A stretch of DNA of 64,000 bases from Streptomyces sp. DvalAA-43 (GCF_900091725.1 NZ_FMBW01000012.1:124001-188000); one strand, 5' to 3'; counted from the first letter of the stretch, positions 27,381 to 36,117 are shown. Notes: generated by a model from the sequence alone, not told the origin. Numbers and translations: made by a program.

Positions 27381-28040
27381 TCAGCGGTGGCGAGTCGTGG
27401 GTGCGGGAAGTTGACCGACTGCGGGCGGTGGCGTTGTTGCCGGGGTCGGCTTCTGAGGGGCGCGCGCGGCTTGATTGCGGGCGAGGAGGACTTGGTGGGC
27501 GGCGCGCAACAGCGAGTCCGCCGTGTTCGCGAGCTGGGAGACCGGCTCGGCGTCTTCGCCCCCGCTGTTCAGATGCTGGGAACAGGCGATGACAGTCCTG
27601 ACGACAACCTCGCGAGTGAGTGGCAACAGGCCCTCGGCCGGACCGGCGACCGCGGTCAGTATCTCGGCGACCTCTGTGGCGCTCTCGGCACGGGAGGCCC
27701 GTTCGGAGAGCTGGGCCAGATACCGCAGAGCCGCATCACGTTCACCGTCGGGCGTGGCTAGCGCGTTCAGCTCGGGATCGAGGTGCACGCTGTGGCCGGC
27801 GGCGAGAAGGGCATGCGAGGCAGCGGTCGCCTTCAGGCGCTGCTGCTCGACGGCAAGTCCGTGGGGCAGACGGTGGTAGTCCCGACCGGCGCCGGGTGCG
27901 TTGAGGAAGCCGCCGGCTCGCTGGAGGATGTCTGCCGCCCGCCCGTTGCCGCCAATGGCGACGACCAGCTCGGTGCGGGGGACCTTGGTGATGGTGATGT
28001 AGTCCTGGACGAAGAAGCGCGGTTCGGTGCTGGCTTTCAT
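27381..28040 (-). CDS. Accessory protein: Gly-Phe module plus helical module
   Basis: A 219-residue protein with ATG 28040 in ATGA overlap with the upstream gene. Residues 33-60 contain the short module (AADILQRAGGFLNAPGAGRD, then YHRLPHGL). Residues 120-205 contain the helical module (LTAVAGPAEGLLPLTREV). This combination of modules recurs in 28817-29512. There is no catalytic motif. The tail is Pro/Thr-rich. Confidence 0.6.
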   Translation of the reverse strand: MKASTEPRFFVQDYITITKVPRTELVVAIGGNGRAADILQRAGGFLNAPGAGRDYHRLPHGLAVEQQRLKATAASHALLAAGHSVHLDPELNALATPDGERDAALRYLAQLSERASRAESATEVAEILTAVAGPAEGLLPLTREVVVRTVIACSQHLNSGGEDAEPVSQLANTADSLLRAAHQVLLARNQAARAPQKPTPATTPPPAVGQLPAPTTRHR

Positions 28041-28789
28041 CGGGCCCGTGGGAGCGTGGACCGGGTGACGGCCGGGGTCGGAAGTGCCGTCGGCGCGGTG
28101 GACTTGGGCGGGATCCGGCCCGACGGGTGCTGGATGACGGTGGCGATGCCGTGCGTTTCGAGCTGCGGGCCTATCTCGCGCACGGCACGGGCCTGAACGG
28201 TGGTGTCGTCGCCGCTCAGGCGATAGGCGCCGGCACCGTCAAGGACGAAGCCGTTGGCCACCAGGACGGCGGCGGCATCCGCGCCGACAGCAAAGGTGGC
28301 GAGACTTCCGTCCGGCTGCCAGGTGAGGACGACTTGGTCAGCCTGGGAGGGCTGCACATTCTCGATGGCCTTGTAGCGGACCTGGGCGAGGGAGGTTTCG
28401 TAGCGGAGCAACAGATTGCCGATCTGCTCGACGGCCTGGAACGGGTCGTCACTCAGAGCGATGCCGTTCGGCTCGCGTATCCCCCGGTAAGCCTCGTCGG
28501 GCAGGTTGCGGGGGGCGACGGCGGCTATGAGGAATCCGTCCGGGTCGTCGTGCCGGTCCATGACGATGAGCTGGGCACCGTCCGGCCGGGAGAGGACGGC
28601 CGCGTGCTGGAGCGGGTGCTCGGCGAGGGACTCGGCGACGAGGTCCAGGTCCCAGACCCGGTCGGTCAGTTCAGCGAGGGCGTCCTTGGCGTCCGGCGGG
28701 AGGTGGGCGGTGCTCCAGACTCCGGGGAGTTCGCTCGCGAGGATGTCGGCGTACGAGGCGAGGCGCTCGGTGATTTCGTGGTCGTGCAT
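28037..28789 (-). CDS. Accessory protein, paralogue of 41640-42434
   Basis: A 250-residue protein with ATG start. Residues 1-155 match the 41.6 kb protein in pattern: LPGVWSTAHL, then REPNGIALSDDP and LLLRYETSLAQV (EEPNGIAVPNDP and VLPRYEQALHAV in the paralogue). The C-terminus carries the short Gly-Phe module (AAVLVANGFVLDGAGAYRL). The 38.4 kb protein shares the first half. Function unknown. Confidence 0.6.
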   Translation of the reverse strand: MHDHEITERLASYADILASELPGVWSTAHLPPDAKDALAELTDRVWDLDLVAESLAEHPLQHAAVLSRPDGAQLIVMDRHDDPDGFLIAAVAPRNLPDEAYRGIREPNGIALSDDPFQAVEQIGNLLLRYETSLAQVRYKAIENVQPSQADQVVLTWQPDGSLATFAVGADAAAVLVANGFVLDGAGAYRLSGDDTTVQARAVREIGPQLETHGIATVIQHPSGRIPPKSTAPTALPTPAVTRSTLPRAR

Positions 28790-28816
28790 GGTGTCTGTCC
28801 TTGGGCGAGGTGGGGG

Positions 28817-29512
28817 TCAGCGGCGCAGCCCGGCGGCCACCGGGGGAGGCGGGGCAGGCGTCGTGCGCGGCGGGGGCGGGCAGGCGCACACGGCGGAGCG
28901 TTCGCGTTCGGTGGCGGGGACCTCTTCGGTGCAGGTGCTGCGGCCAGGGTGCGGGGTGTGCCGGTCGGCTAGGTCGTTGCGGGTGTGGACGAGGTCGGCG
29001 CGGATGGTCTGCAGGTGCTCGTCGGCGAGGTAGCGCAGCCGCCGGGCGATGTGCGGGTCAGCGGCTTCGCCGAGGCCCTCGTGGAACTCGGCCGTGGCGG
29101 TGAGGATTTCGCCGAGGCCGGCGAGGATGCCGTCGTGGGCGGCGGTCAGCTCGGTGAGGGTGTCGGCTGCCTCGTCGGTCGTGGTGGCTTCACGGATCTG
29201 CTCGGCGAGGTGGGTGACGGAGGCGCCCAGCGGCGGGTAACTGGGCCACCGCGAGTCGGTGTCGAAGTCCTCGTCGCAGTCGACGTGGTATCCGGCGGAC
29301 CGAAGGCGGGCGACTGCTTCGGTGGCGAGGCGGGATTCCTCGGGTCGGGCGAGGCCGGTGGGGGCGCGGTGGTAGGTCTCGTGGACGCGGACGACCGGGA
29401 CGAATCCGGTGCGCTGGAGGACGCTGTGGGCTTCGGGGTCTCCTCCGCGTGCGAGAAGTTCATCGGAGTGCGGGTCGTGGCGGATGTCCAGGAAGCGGTC
29501 GGCAACGGACAA
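28817..29512 (-). CDS. Accessory protein: Gly-Phe module plus helical module
   Basis: A 231-residue protein with TTG start after GGAGAGGAG. The short module is at 28-65 (HSVLQRTGFVPVVRVHETY, then RAPTGLARPEESR). The helical module is at 105-165 (LTELTAAHDGILAGLGEIL). The C-terminus is Pro-rich with CAC and PPPP runs. It has the same architecture as 27381-28040. Confidence 0.6.
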   Translation of the reverse strand: MSVADRFLDIRHDPHSDELLARGGDPEAHSVLQRTGFVPVVRVHETYHRAPTGLARPEESRLATEAVARLRSAGYHVDCDEDFDTDSRWPSYPPLGASVTHLAEQIREATTTDEAADTLTELTAAHDGILAGLGEILTATAEFHEGLGEAADPHIARRLRYLADEHLQTIRADLVHTRNDLADRHTPHPGRSTCTEEVPATERERSAVCACPPPPRTTPAPPPPVAAGLRR

Positions 29513-29530
29513 AGAGGCGTTTCTCCTCTC

Positions 29531-30385
29531 CTACGGTGATCGGTGGGCGGAGGGCTGGGCAGCGGGTGGCGCAGCGGCTGCAGGGGGAGAGACCGCAGCT
29601 CTCAGCTGGGCTGCCGTGGTGTCGAGGTCTTGCTGGACGGAATGGAGCCGACGGACGATCAGCCCCAGGCGAAGCATCGTGGCGTCATCGGCGGCACCCG
29701 GCTGCCGTGCGATCTGGTGAGCGGTGTGCTCGACGAGGTCGCGCACCCAGGCCAGTGGCCCGGCCTGCTCGTCGGCGAGCTGCGACAGGATGGTCGCCAG
29801 CTGTGCCGAGGCAGTAGGTACGGGACGGACACCGGTCTGCGACTGATGAGTGGTTTGTGCTGGAATGAGGCGCAGGTCCTGCTCGATGCGGCGGGCCTCG
29901 TCCGACAGACGCCGCGGGACATCGGCCGGCTGCGTGTGCCAGGAGCCGTCGAGGCGTATCAGGTTGGCGATCAGGTCGAGGCGTCCGGGCTGGGCCTGGA
30001 CGGCGATCCACCGGCAGCCTCTTTCGTCGCCCGGGACTTCGATGCCGGCGGCGCGGGCGAGCCGGTGAGCGGCTTCGGCCCATTCGGGGCCGGTCAGCTC
30101 ACGGTCGTCGGGGTGGAGCCGGACGTCGAGGTGGAAGATCGCGTGCCGGTCGTCCTCCGGGCTGGCGGCGAACGGGTGCTCCATGTACGGGTCTTCGAGG
30201 TGCTCAGCCCACTGGACGGACGTCCAGATCTTCTGCTCGTCGTCCAACGTGTAGTAGTCGAGGCCCGGCCAGTGGGCGACGATTGTGTGGTCGGTGAGTC
30301 CTTCGGCCGCTGACACCGGGCGGCCCAGTGCCTCGGCGAGGGGGCCCTGCGGGGTGTGGGCGCGAATGTGGAGGCGGGGGATCAC
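29531..30385 (-). CDS. Relaxase-like protein lacking the metal-binding HxH
   Basis: A 284-residue protein starting at GTG 30385 after GGAAG. Residues 82-175 follow the pattern of Streptomyces relaxase/mobilization-nuclease proteins: FHLDVRLHPDDRELTGPEWA, CRWIAVQAQPGRLDLIANL, IRLDGSW, ARRIEQDLRL. Where active relatives carry a HIHI motif, this protein reads RLDL (about 135-138), so the metal-binding histidines are gone. C-terminal residues 215-284 are the shared helical module. It may be a catalytically dead relaxase relative acting as a DNA- or channel-binding adaptor. Homology is judged by eye. Confidence 0.6.
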   Translation of the reverse strand: MIPRLHIRAHTPQGPLAEALGRPVSAAEGLTDHTIVAHWPGLDYYTLDDEQKIWTSVQWAEHLEDPYMEHPFAASPEDDRHAIFHLDVRLHPDDRELTGPEWAEAAHRLARAAGIEVPGDERGCRWIAVQAQPGRLDLIANLIRLDGSWHTQPADVPRRLSDEARRIEQDLRLIPAQTTHQSQTGVRPVPTASAQLATILSQLADEQAGPLAWVRDLVEHTAHQIARQPGAADDATMLRLGLIVRRLHSVQQDLDTTAAQLRAAVSPPAAAAPPAAQPSAHRSP

Positions 30386-30461
30386 GTCTGAGTGCTTCCG
30401 GAGGCGGTGACCCTCGTCTTGAGGAGGGGCAGCACACGGACGGGGCGGAGCACGGGGAGGG

Positions 30462-30887
30462 TCACCGGCCGCTCCGGACATCGGCGATGTGCACCAGCTG
30501 GTTGAGGGCGGTAACGGTGTACCACCCGCAGTCGACCAGCGAGTCGTGCCCGGCATACTTCGGCAGCAGGCGGTCCTCCATGGCACGCAGATAGATCAGG
30601 CAGTCCGGGCAGCGGCGCGAGAGGTGCACGAGGTAGCGGGGGTGGGCGGTGACGTACGTCTGCGCGCCTCCGGTGGCATCGCGCAGCCGCCATCCGTCCT
30701 CGTCGGTCGGGGTGTGCCAGGACGGGGCGACGATGCGCATCGCGTCCCCCCACAGCTCCCCGCCGGCAACCCCTTTGAGGACGATGATCTGGTCACCGGC
30801 CTGGAAGTGCTGATGGGTGATGTCCCGTGAGGGGGTGAGCGGGTCGTGTGCCGGAGTCGGCGGAGGTGTCCAGGGCTGCGGAATCAT
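30462..30887 (-). CDS. Hypothetical protein, first gene of the T4CP-containing array
   Basis: A 141-residue protein; ATG 30887 follows GGAAGGA. The N-terminus is Pro-rich. The body has beta-rich stretches (HFQAGDQIIVLKGVAGG, AQTYVTAHPRYLVHL) and a CPDC pair near residue 90. The family is not recognised. It is the first gene downstream of palindromic element B and so probably the head of the long minus-strand operon that includes the coupling protein. Confidence 0.6.
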   Translation of the reverse strand: MIPQPWTPPPTPAHDPLTPSRDITHQHFQAGDQIIVLKGVAGGELWGDAMRIVAPSWHTPTDEDGWRLRDATGGAQTYVTAHPRYLVHLSRRCPDCLIYLRAMEDRLLPKYAGHDSLVDCGWYTVTALNQLVHIADVRSGR

Positions 30888-30928
30888 GCGGGTCCTTCCA
30901 CACGGAGCGGGTAGCGGCGGGAGGATCA

Positions 30929-30978
30929 ATAGTCCGGGTGATCGCCGGTTTGGCTAACCGGCGATCCGCCGCTATGTT
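30929..30978. promoter_or_regulatory. Palindromic promoter element, copy B
   Basis: GATCGCCGGTT and AACCGGCGATC form perfect 11-bp arms around TGGCT at 30940-30966. On the plus strand TTGGCT (30950-30955) is 17 nt from TATGTT (30973-30978). On the minus strand, toward the gene at 30887, TTAGCC is followed 17 nt later by GACTAT. This gives a possible back-to-back promoter pair sharing one palindrome 42 bp upstream of the minus-strand operon. Confidence 0.65.
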
Positions 30979-30997
30979 CCGCTTCCGTCAGCGGAAC
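30976..30997 (-). terminator. Hairpin at the end of the 31-35 kb operon
   Basis: GTTCCGCT and AGCGGAAC form a perfect 8-bp stem with a 6-nt loop, overlapping the stop codon at 30988-30990 and touching the -10 of element B. It could end transcription of the upstream operon; there is no U-tract. Confidence 0.4.
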
Positions 30998-31485
30998 GGA
31001 TTCTCCGTCCCGCGGTCGCCCTCGCCTGCGGCATCGAGGAGTTCGAGCAGGTCAGTGCCCTCGGCCTCACGCTGATCGATCCACCAGCCGGCGCGGGCGA
31101 CGGAGCGGGCCTTCTCCTCCAGCTTCGCCCAGTCCGCCTCGTCCCAGGACCCCTCGACCACCAGCGCGGTGTGCGCAGCCGTCATCAGCTGGTGGCGGGA
31201 CCGCTCGCCCCAGGCCAGAGTCCGCTCCGGTCCCTCCAGCGGTGGCATGTCGAACTTCTCGGCCCACTCGGCAGCGGCCTGCTGCTCCTCGGCGCGCTTG
31301 GCGGCGAGCCACTTCTCCTTGGACTCCGTGTCGGAGTCACGCGACGCCTTCCAGCATTCGGTGCAGTCCCTGCCCGCGAGCCATCGAGCGAAGCTGGCGC
31401 GGCGGTCGGCGGGACGGTCGGACAGATCATGGACGATCGAGTCACCGCAAAGGTGCTCGACGGTCCATTTCGTGCGGACAGCCAT
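30988..31485 (-). CDS. Small Cys-containing protein of actinobacterial elements
   Basis: A 165-residue protein. ATG 31485 follows GGAGAT. The N-terminus has HLCGDSIVHDLSDRPADRR and, further on, GRDCTECWK. The Cys/His spacing suggests a small zinc-binding unit at residues 11-45. The remainder is a charged helix (KEKWLAAKRAEEQQAAAEWA) and a Trp-rich end. I have seen similar N-termini in actinobacterial phage and plasmid proteins, but no function is known to me. Confidence 0.65.
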   Translation of the reverse strand: MAVRTKWTVEHLCGDSIVHDLSDRPADRRASFARWLAGRDCTECWKASRDSDTESKEKWLAAKRAEEQQAAAEWAEKFDMPPLEGPERTLAWGERSRHQLMTAAHTALVVEGSWDEADWAKLEEKARSVARAGWWIDQREAEGTDLLELLDAAGEGDRGTENPFR

Positions 31486-31525
31486 GGTGAATCTCCGTAC
31501 GGAATAAGAGGGTTGGAATGCCTGC

Positions 31526-31627
31526 TCAGACGCGGCGGCGGTGTCGGCCGCGGCAGTCGGCGCCCTGGTCGGGGCGGGCGAGGAGCAGGACGGTGAGAGT
31601 GAAGGCGGCACCGGCTGCACGATTCAT
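31526..31627 (-). CDS. Candidate 33-residue membrane peptide
   Basis: ATG 31627 to TGA 31526 encodes a short peptide with a hydrophobic N-terminal stretch (AAFTLTVLLLA) and a basic tail (RGRHRRRV). It lies in the 210-bp gap between the VWA gene and the next gene. It could be a small membrane peptide or chance. Confidence 0.3.
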   Translation of the reverse strand: MNRAAGAAFTLTVLLLARPDQGADCRGRHRRRV

Positions 31628-31695
31628 GCGGCGGACGGAGGTGGTCTGGAGTGCTTGGCGGTGGTCTCGGGGACGCTTCCGCCTTCTGCGTCGTC

Positions 31696-33495
31696 TCAGC
31701 GTGTCCTGCGGATGGCGTCTGTGGCCGCCGTGGCTATGGCGACGGGAGCGCTGGAGGGCTTGGGAAGGTGCAGCAAGGTGGTCCCCGGCAAGTGGTGGGA
31801 CTCCGCGGTGAGGGTGAGCTGGAGTACGGCGCAGCCAGCGGTCGTGAGCTGCTTGACGCGGGTGACGGCTTGAGCGGTTTCGTCGGGGGTGTAGATGGCG
31901 TCGGTGACGATCACGAGTAGGCGGCCGGTGCCGGGGCGGCTGAGTTCGAGGCCGTGGTCGAGCGCGTCCAGGGCGTTGGCGAGGTTGTGACTACTGCCGT
32001 TGGCACCGAACGTTGTCACGCGCTCCGGTGCCCGGTGGGTGGGTCGGTTCAGTGCGGTCAGATGCGTGTCGTAGGCGATGGTGGCGGTGCGGGAGTCGGG
32101 GTCGGTCAGGGCTGCTGCGCGTGCCACGATCCAGGCAGCGGACGCGACGGGCGCGCAGGCGGCACGCATGGAGCCGGAGACGTCGACGGCGATACCTACG
32201 CGCAGCGGTGGGGTGGGGGAGTTCCGGCGGCGGGTGTGGGTGAACGGTTCCGCCGTGGGCACCGACCCGGACGCGCGTTGAGCGTCGCGGGCGAGGGCCG
32301 CGCGCATGTTGAGGCGGCCGGGCGGGGTGGGGCTGGTGGTCCGCTCCTCGGTCCGCTCGCGGTAGGCGGCGGCACGCAGGGCGCGGCTCAGGCGCGCGGC
32401 GGCACTCTGCTCGGCGGCGGTGGGCCTGCGGGTGCCGGTGACCGGGTTGCCGTAGGGCGCCGGTGTGCCGTCGGGGGTGACGGTGGCGCCACGGGCGTTG
32501 AAGACCGACTTGGCGGTGGCGGCGGCTTTGCGTCGCTGGCCGGCCCGCTCGGCTCGGTCCTGAGCCTGCGCCTTGGACTGCGCGGCCATGGCGTTGGTCG
32601 CTGCGGCCTGTGCCGCGAGGTCGGCGGCGTCGGTGGCTGCCATGCTGTCCATGACGACTCCCACGGCGCCGGACAGCAGATCGGTGAGGTTCTCCTGCAC
32701 GGGCAGGGCGGGGGCCGCGGAGTCCAGAGCGTCGCACCATTTTTGAGCGTGCGCGAGCATGGTCGTGGCGTCGTGGTCGGCGCACTGGTGGGCTGCGGTC
32801 CAGATGCGGGTGAGTGTGGCCAGCAGGTCCGCGCCCAGCACCTTTTCGCACAGATCGGCGACGGCCCGGGTCTCGCCGGCGTCCAGGATGCCGACGTCAC
32901 GGCGGCCGAGGACCAGGGCCGCCACGGCGGCGGCGTGCTCGATGCCCTGGAGGGTGGGGTGGGCGATGTCGGGCATGACCAGGGTTCGGGCACTGGTGCG
33001 CAGGTACGTGCGATCCGTGGGCCGCGTGATCAGGTGTGCGCCTTCGACACGGCTCTCCTCCAGCAGGAGCGCGGCCTCGACGGCACGGGGGTTCGCTCCG
33101 GCTGGCTCCGTCCAGATGGAGTGGGCCGCGTGCGCGGCCTCGTGGACGAACACTCCCCAGGCGGCGGGATACCGCTCCTCGTCGCCCACGATACGCGGAT
33201 GGATCTCGTGGGGCTGGAGCGGGGCGAACAGGCCGGCGTCGAACTCGACCTCGCCCAGAGTGGGGAAGAACGCGGCCGGTGCGCCGCTGCGCGTGCCGGG
33301 GCGGCAGGTGACGAGGAGGTCTTGGCGGCCGGAGAGGGCGACCAGCCGATCGCCGAGTTCGGCTCCCACGCGCAGCCACGCGTCCGGGGAGGAACGGGGT
33401 TGCGCGGGCGGGGCGCCGTCGTCGTCCCATCGCGCGAGGTCGGCGTCGTCGTCCGGCGTGGTGGCGGGGGACTGGACGTGGTGGTGGGCGCTCAT
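31696..33495 (-). CDS. VWA-domain protein with HExxH motif
   Basis: A 599-residue protein. Residues 118-122 are HEAAH in a helical setting (GVFVHEAAHAAHS), a zinc-metallopeptidase-like motif, with a second-ligand candidate LLLEESRVEG downstream. The C-terminal von Willebrand A domain has the MIDAS motif DVSGS at 438-442 and a later VTDAIYTPDE. A helical, Ala/Gln-rich linker covers 285-335. It overlaps the AAA+ gene by 4 bp. MoxR ATPases usually pair with VWA proteins to remodel or activate a partner, so these two likely act together. The target is unknown. Confidence 0.8.
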   Translation of the reverse strand: MSAHHHVQSPATTPDDDADLARWDDDGAPPAQPRSSPDAWLRVGAELGDRLVALSGRQDLLVTCRPGTRSGAPAAFFPTLGEVEFDAGLFAPLQPHEIHPRIVGDEERYPAAWGVFVHEAAHAAHSIWTEPAGANPRAVEAALLLEESRVEGAHLITRPTDRTYLRTSARTLVMPDIAHPTLQGIEHAAAVAALVLGRRDVGILDAGETRAVADLCEKVLGADLLATLTRIWTAAHQCADHDATTMLAHAQKWCDALDSAAPALPVQENLTDLLSGAVGVVMDSMAATDAADLAAQAAATNAMAAQSKAQAQDRAERAGQRRKAAATAKSVFNARGATVTPDGTPAPYGNPVTGTRRPTAAEQSAAARLSRALRAAAYRERTEERTTSPTPPGRLNMRAALARDAQRASGSVPTAEPFTHTRRRNSPTPPLRVGIAVDVSGSMRAACAPVASAAWIVARAAALTDPDSRTATIAYDTHLTALNRPTHRAPERVTTFGANGSSHNLANALDALDHGLELSRPGTGRLLVIVTDAIYTPDETAQAVTRVKQLTTAGCAVLQLTLTAESHHLPGTTLLHLPKPSSAPVAIATAATDAIRRTR

Positions 33496-34697
33496 CGCGA
33501 GCGGCCCCGGCGCGCGGAGCCGGTGCTGCCCGGGGGCTGCCGGACGGCCGAGGCGGAAAGCTGCTTGCCGAGGGTGAGGGGGCGGACCTCCTTGACGCCG
33601 GCAGCCTTGATGATGGCGGCGGCGACGGCGTCGCGATCCTCCAGGGGGGCGATGCCGACGAGGTTCGCGAGCGCGGCTTTGGTGCCGAGGACGGCCTCGG
33701 TCTTCTGGTAGCTGAGCAGCTCTCGCAGTTGGGGGGCCCAGCCCAGCTCGCCGAGTTCGACTTGGTGGGCGAGGTGTCGGGCGACCCGGACGACCCGGGC
33801 ATCGATCCTCAGTGCCTTGGCGAGGTCATAGTCCGTGCCGATCTGGATTTGCACGCTGAACCGGGACGACAGTGCCTCCGTCAACACTGCCCCGTGGACG
33901 CCGGGATTGTGGCCCGCCACCACGTAGAAGCCTTTCTCGGCCTTGATCGTCTCGCCCTTGTGGGCCTTGACCTGGATCTGCCTGCGCCCGTCCATCGCGG
34001 GATACAGCGCCGCCAGGACCATCGGTGAGATCAAGGTGGCATCGTCGATCAGCAGGGCGCGGCCCTCGGTCATCGCGGTGACCAGCGGCCCGTACTGGAA
34101 GACGTAACCTCCGCTGTCGGCCTGCGTGTACTCGCCGACCAGGTCGCCGACCGTGGTGTCGCCGTCGCCGGCGACGGTGAGCAGGTCCGGGAACGCCGCC
34201 TCCACCAACGACGTCTTGCCGGTGCCCGGAGGGCCGTAGAGCAGCACCGGCACGTCGGCGTCGCGCAGGCGGTTCAACGCCTCGACGTCGGGCAGATCGG
34301 CCAACTCCCGGGGGTGGTAGAGCTGGCCCCCCGCGCGGGGGATCGGGCCGGTCTGCCTGGGCGTGGCTGTTGCGGGAATGGTCGTGCGGGCCGTGGCCGC
34401 CTGGGCGCGGGGAGCGTGGGTGCCCGGTGGGCTGATCACAACGGTTTTCGCGGCTGCGGCGGTTTTCGCGTTCGCGCGGAACTCCGGCTGTCCGGTTCCG
34501 CTCTGGTCGGCCTCGCCGCGTCGCACCAGGGTGAGGGTCGCGTTGCGGACAGCGCCGTGGGAGTGGCCCAGCTGCCTGGCCATCTCCCCGATGGTGAGCG
34601 TGTCCGCCGGTCGGTGCGCGAGCAGTCGGGCGACTTTGGCCCGCAGTTCGCCGCCCTTGGTGCGCGCTGAACCGCTAGGCGTTCTGGGTGTGGTCAA
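33492..34697 (-). CDS. MoxR/CbbQ-type AAA+ ATPase with N-terminal HTH
   Basis: A 401-residue protein with TTG start overlapping the upstream stop. Residues 15-70 form a winged helix-turn-helix ([20 protein letters not shown]). The AAA+ core has Walker [10 protein letters not shown] at 155-163, Walker B LLIDDA at 215-220, and an AGHNPGVHG segment near 265. Family members act as chaperone-like ATPases with VWA partners, here the downstream gene. The HTH fusion is uncommon and suggests DNA or promoter contact. Confidence 0.85.
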   Translation of the reverse strand: MTTPRTPSGSARTKGGELRAKVARLLAHRPADTLTIGEMARQLGHSHGAVRNATLTLVRRGEADQSGTGQPEFRANAKTAAAAKTVVISPPGTHAPRAQAATARTTIPATATPRQTGPIPRAGGQLYHPRELADLPDVEALNRLRDADVPVLLYGPPGTGKTSLVEAAFPDLLTVAGDGDTTVGDLVGEYTQADSGGYVFQYGPLVTAMTEGRALLIDDATLISPMVLAALYPAMDGRRQIQVKAHKGETIKAEKGFYVVAGHNPGVHGAVLTEALSSRFSVQIQIGTDYDLAKALRIDARVVRVARHLAHQVELGELGWAPQLRELLSYQKTEAVLGTKAALANLVGIAPLEDRDAVAAAIIKAAGVKEVRPLTLGKQLSASAVRQPPGSTGSARRGRSR

Positions 34698-35073
34698 AAC
34701 GAAAGCCTCTTCAACAGGTGGGCGTTGCGGGCGGGGTTGGCGATGCGTTTGTGAGGCTGGCCGCTCTCGGAGCGGATCACGGACTGTGCCGACATCGGCG
34801 ACTGGGCCAACCGGGTACCGTCGGCGCTCACCGGCCGACCGAGGGCTCGGTCCAGGTGCACGGGATGGCCGGCGACGAGCAGCTCGCTGGCTGCCGAGCA
34901 GGCCCGGTCCGCTCCGTACCGGGTTCCGTCGCTCGGCAGGCGCAGCCCGGCGTCTCTTCGAAGCCGTCCTGGAGCAGGATCCGCCGGGCAGCGGCGTTGT
35001 AGCCGGTGGTGGTGATCTCGCCGGTGATGGTGTGCCGGATCGTCATGAACGGCTCTGCTGGTGCTTCGGGCAA
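34694..35073 (-). pseudogene. Frameshifted Gly-Phe-module protein
   Basis: The start is TTG 35073 after AGGAGA. The first frame gives [16 protein letters not shown] and is then lost near 34950. The next frame continues the expected module ([39 protein letters not shown]) and ends in TGA at 34694, overlapping the AAA+ start. A single-base deletion explains the break. Intact relatives are at 27.4, 28.8 and 37.5 kb. An IS5-type fragment lies less than 100 bp upstream. Confidence 0.6.
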
Positions 35074-35160
35074 GGCGGATCTCCTATCGGTGGTGGCGGG
35101 AAAGCGGTGGGGTGTTGGGCGAAGGCGAGGCGGGCCCGGAGCTTCCAGCACATCAACGGT

Positions 35161-35382
35161 GCGTGGCTGGACAAGGCCGACCAGGCGCGCAACCGCCGAA
35201 AGCTCGGCTCCCGCGGCGGCCGGCCGCCTCGTTTTGACCGGGCCGACTACCGTGAACGCCATGCGGTCGAGTGCGGCATCAACCGCCTTAAGAGGCATCG
35301 CGCCGTCGCCACGCGATACGACAAGCTCGCCGTCCGATATGAAGCGACCGTGCTGATCGCAGCTCTCAACGAATGGCTCTGA
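35161..35382 (+). mobile_element. IS5-type transposase, C-terminal remnant
   Basis: The last 73 residues of a plus-strand frame ([54 protein letters not shown]) match the C-terminal end of IS5-group transposases common in Streptomyces, ending in TGA at 35382. The N-terminal catalytic part is missing, so it is inactive. It marks a past insertion that probably cut the minus-strand operon in this spot. Confidence 0.75.
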
Positions 35383-35524
35383 CCCTGTCGCGCGCGGCAT
35401 CGCGTACGGCAGCGGGGCCCTGACTGCTCAGTTCCCGTTCTGAGCTGGCCTGATGTCACTCAATCCCGACGCGCCGATCGGTAACATTCCGCATGCATGT
35501 GTACGCGTAGCGCAAGGAGTTCAA

Positions 35525-36091
35525 ATGCAACCTAGTCACGGGCCGACCGAGTTTCCTCCCAGCCGGGGCCGTCTCCACCTGATGTCCTGGCAGGCGGATG
35601 CACTGGAGGCTGGCAAGTTCTTCCCTGCCACCGAGGCAGGGTTGCCCGACCCCGTCGTCCCGTCCGACGTAGCCAACGCCCAGCCTCCGGCGGACGGGAA
35701 GATCGCCAGCGCGGGGATGGGTGACGCCGCAGCCCTGGACGAGGTCGGCACCGACTGGAAGAAGCACCCCGTCACCGCCGGCCAGAACCTGGACGTCAGG
35801 TGGGTGCTCCGCCATCGCCAGAAGACCCGCCGTTTCAACTACTTCCTCACCAAGCAGGGCTGGGACCCCAACCAGGCTCTGTCCCGAAGCCAGTTCGACA
35901 CTGAACCCTTCCACCAGGTGCAGTTGTCCGAGCAGCCGTACTGGCAGGACGACCTCGCCCCGGGTGACAGGCCCACCCACACCATGCGTCTGCCCCAGCG
36001 CGACGCGGGCCACCACGTCTTGCTCGCAGTGCAGGAGATCGCCGACACCGGCAACGCCTTCTACCGGGTCATCGACCTCCAGTACACGTAG
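35525..36091 (+). CDS. AA10 (chitin-binding) LPMO-like protein without signal peptide
   Basis: A 188-residue protein. ATG 35525 is chosen because AAGGAG lies 6 nt upstream; an earlier in-frame ATG at 35453 lacks a site. The sequence follows AA10 proteins: SHGPTEFPPSRGRLHL at the N-terminus, DGKIASAGMGD, FNYFLTKQGWDPNQALS, VLLAVQEIADTGNAFYRVID. In secreted LPMOs the first residue after signal cleavage is the copper-binding His; here the His is residue 5 and nothing resembling a signal peptide precedes it. It would therefore stay in the cytosol unless exported another way. It is the only plus-strand gene between 31 and 51 kb. Confidence 0.8.
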   Translation: MQPSHGPTEFPPSRGRLHLMSWQADALEAGKFFPATEAGLPDPVVPSDVANAQPPADGKIASAGMGDAAALDEVGTDWKKHPVTAGQNLDVRWVLRHRQKTRRFNYFLTKQGWDPNQALSRSQFDTEPFHQVQLSEQPYWQDDLAPGDRPTHTMRLPQRDAGHHVLLAVQEIADTGNAFYRVIDLQYT

Positions 36092-36117
36092 AAGAACCGC
36101 GCCCTGGCCTGACCACG

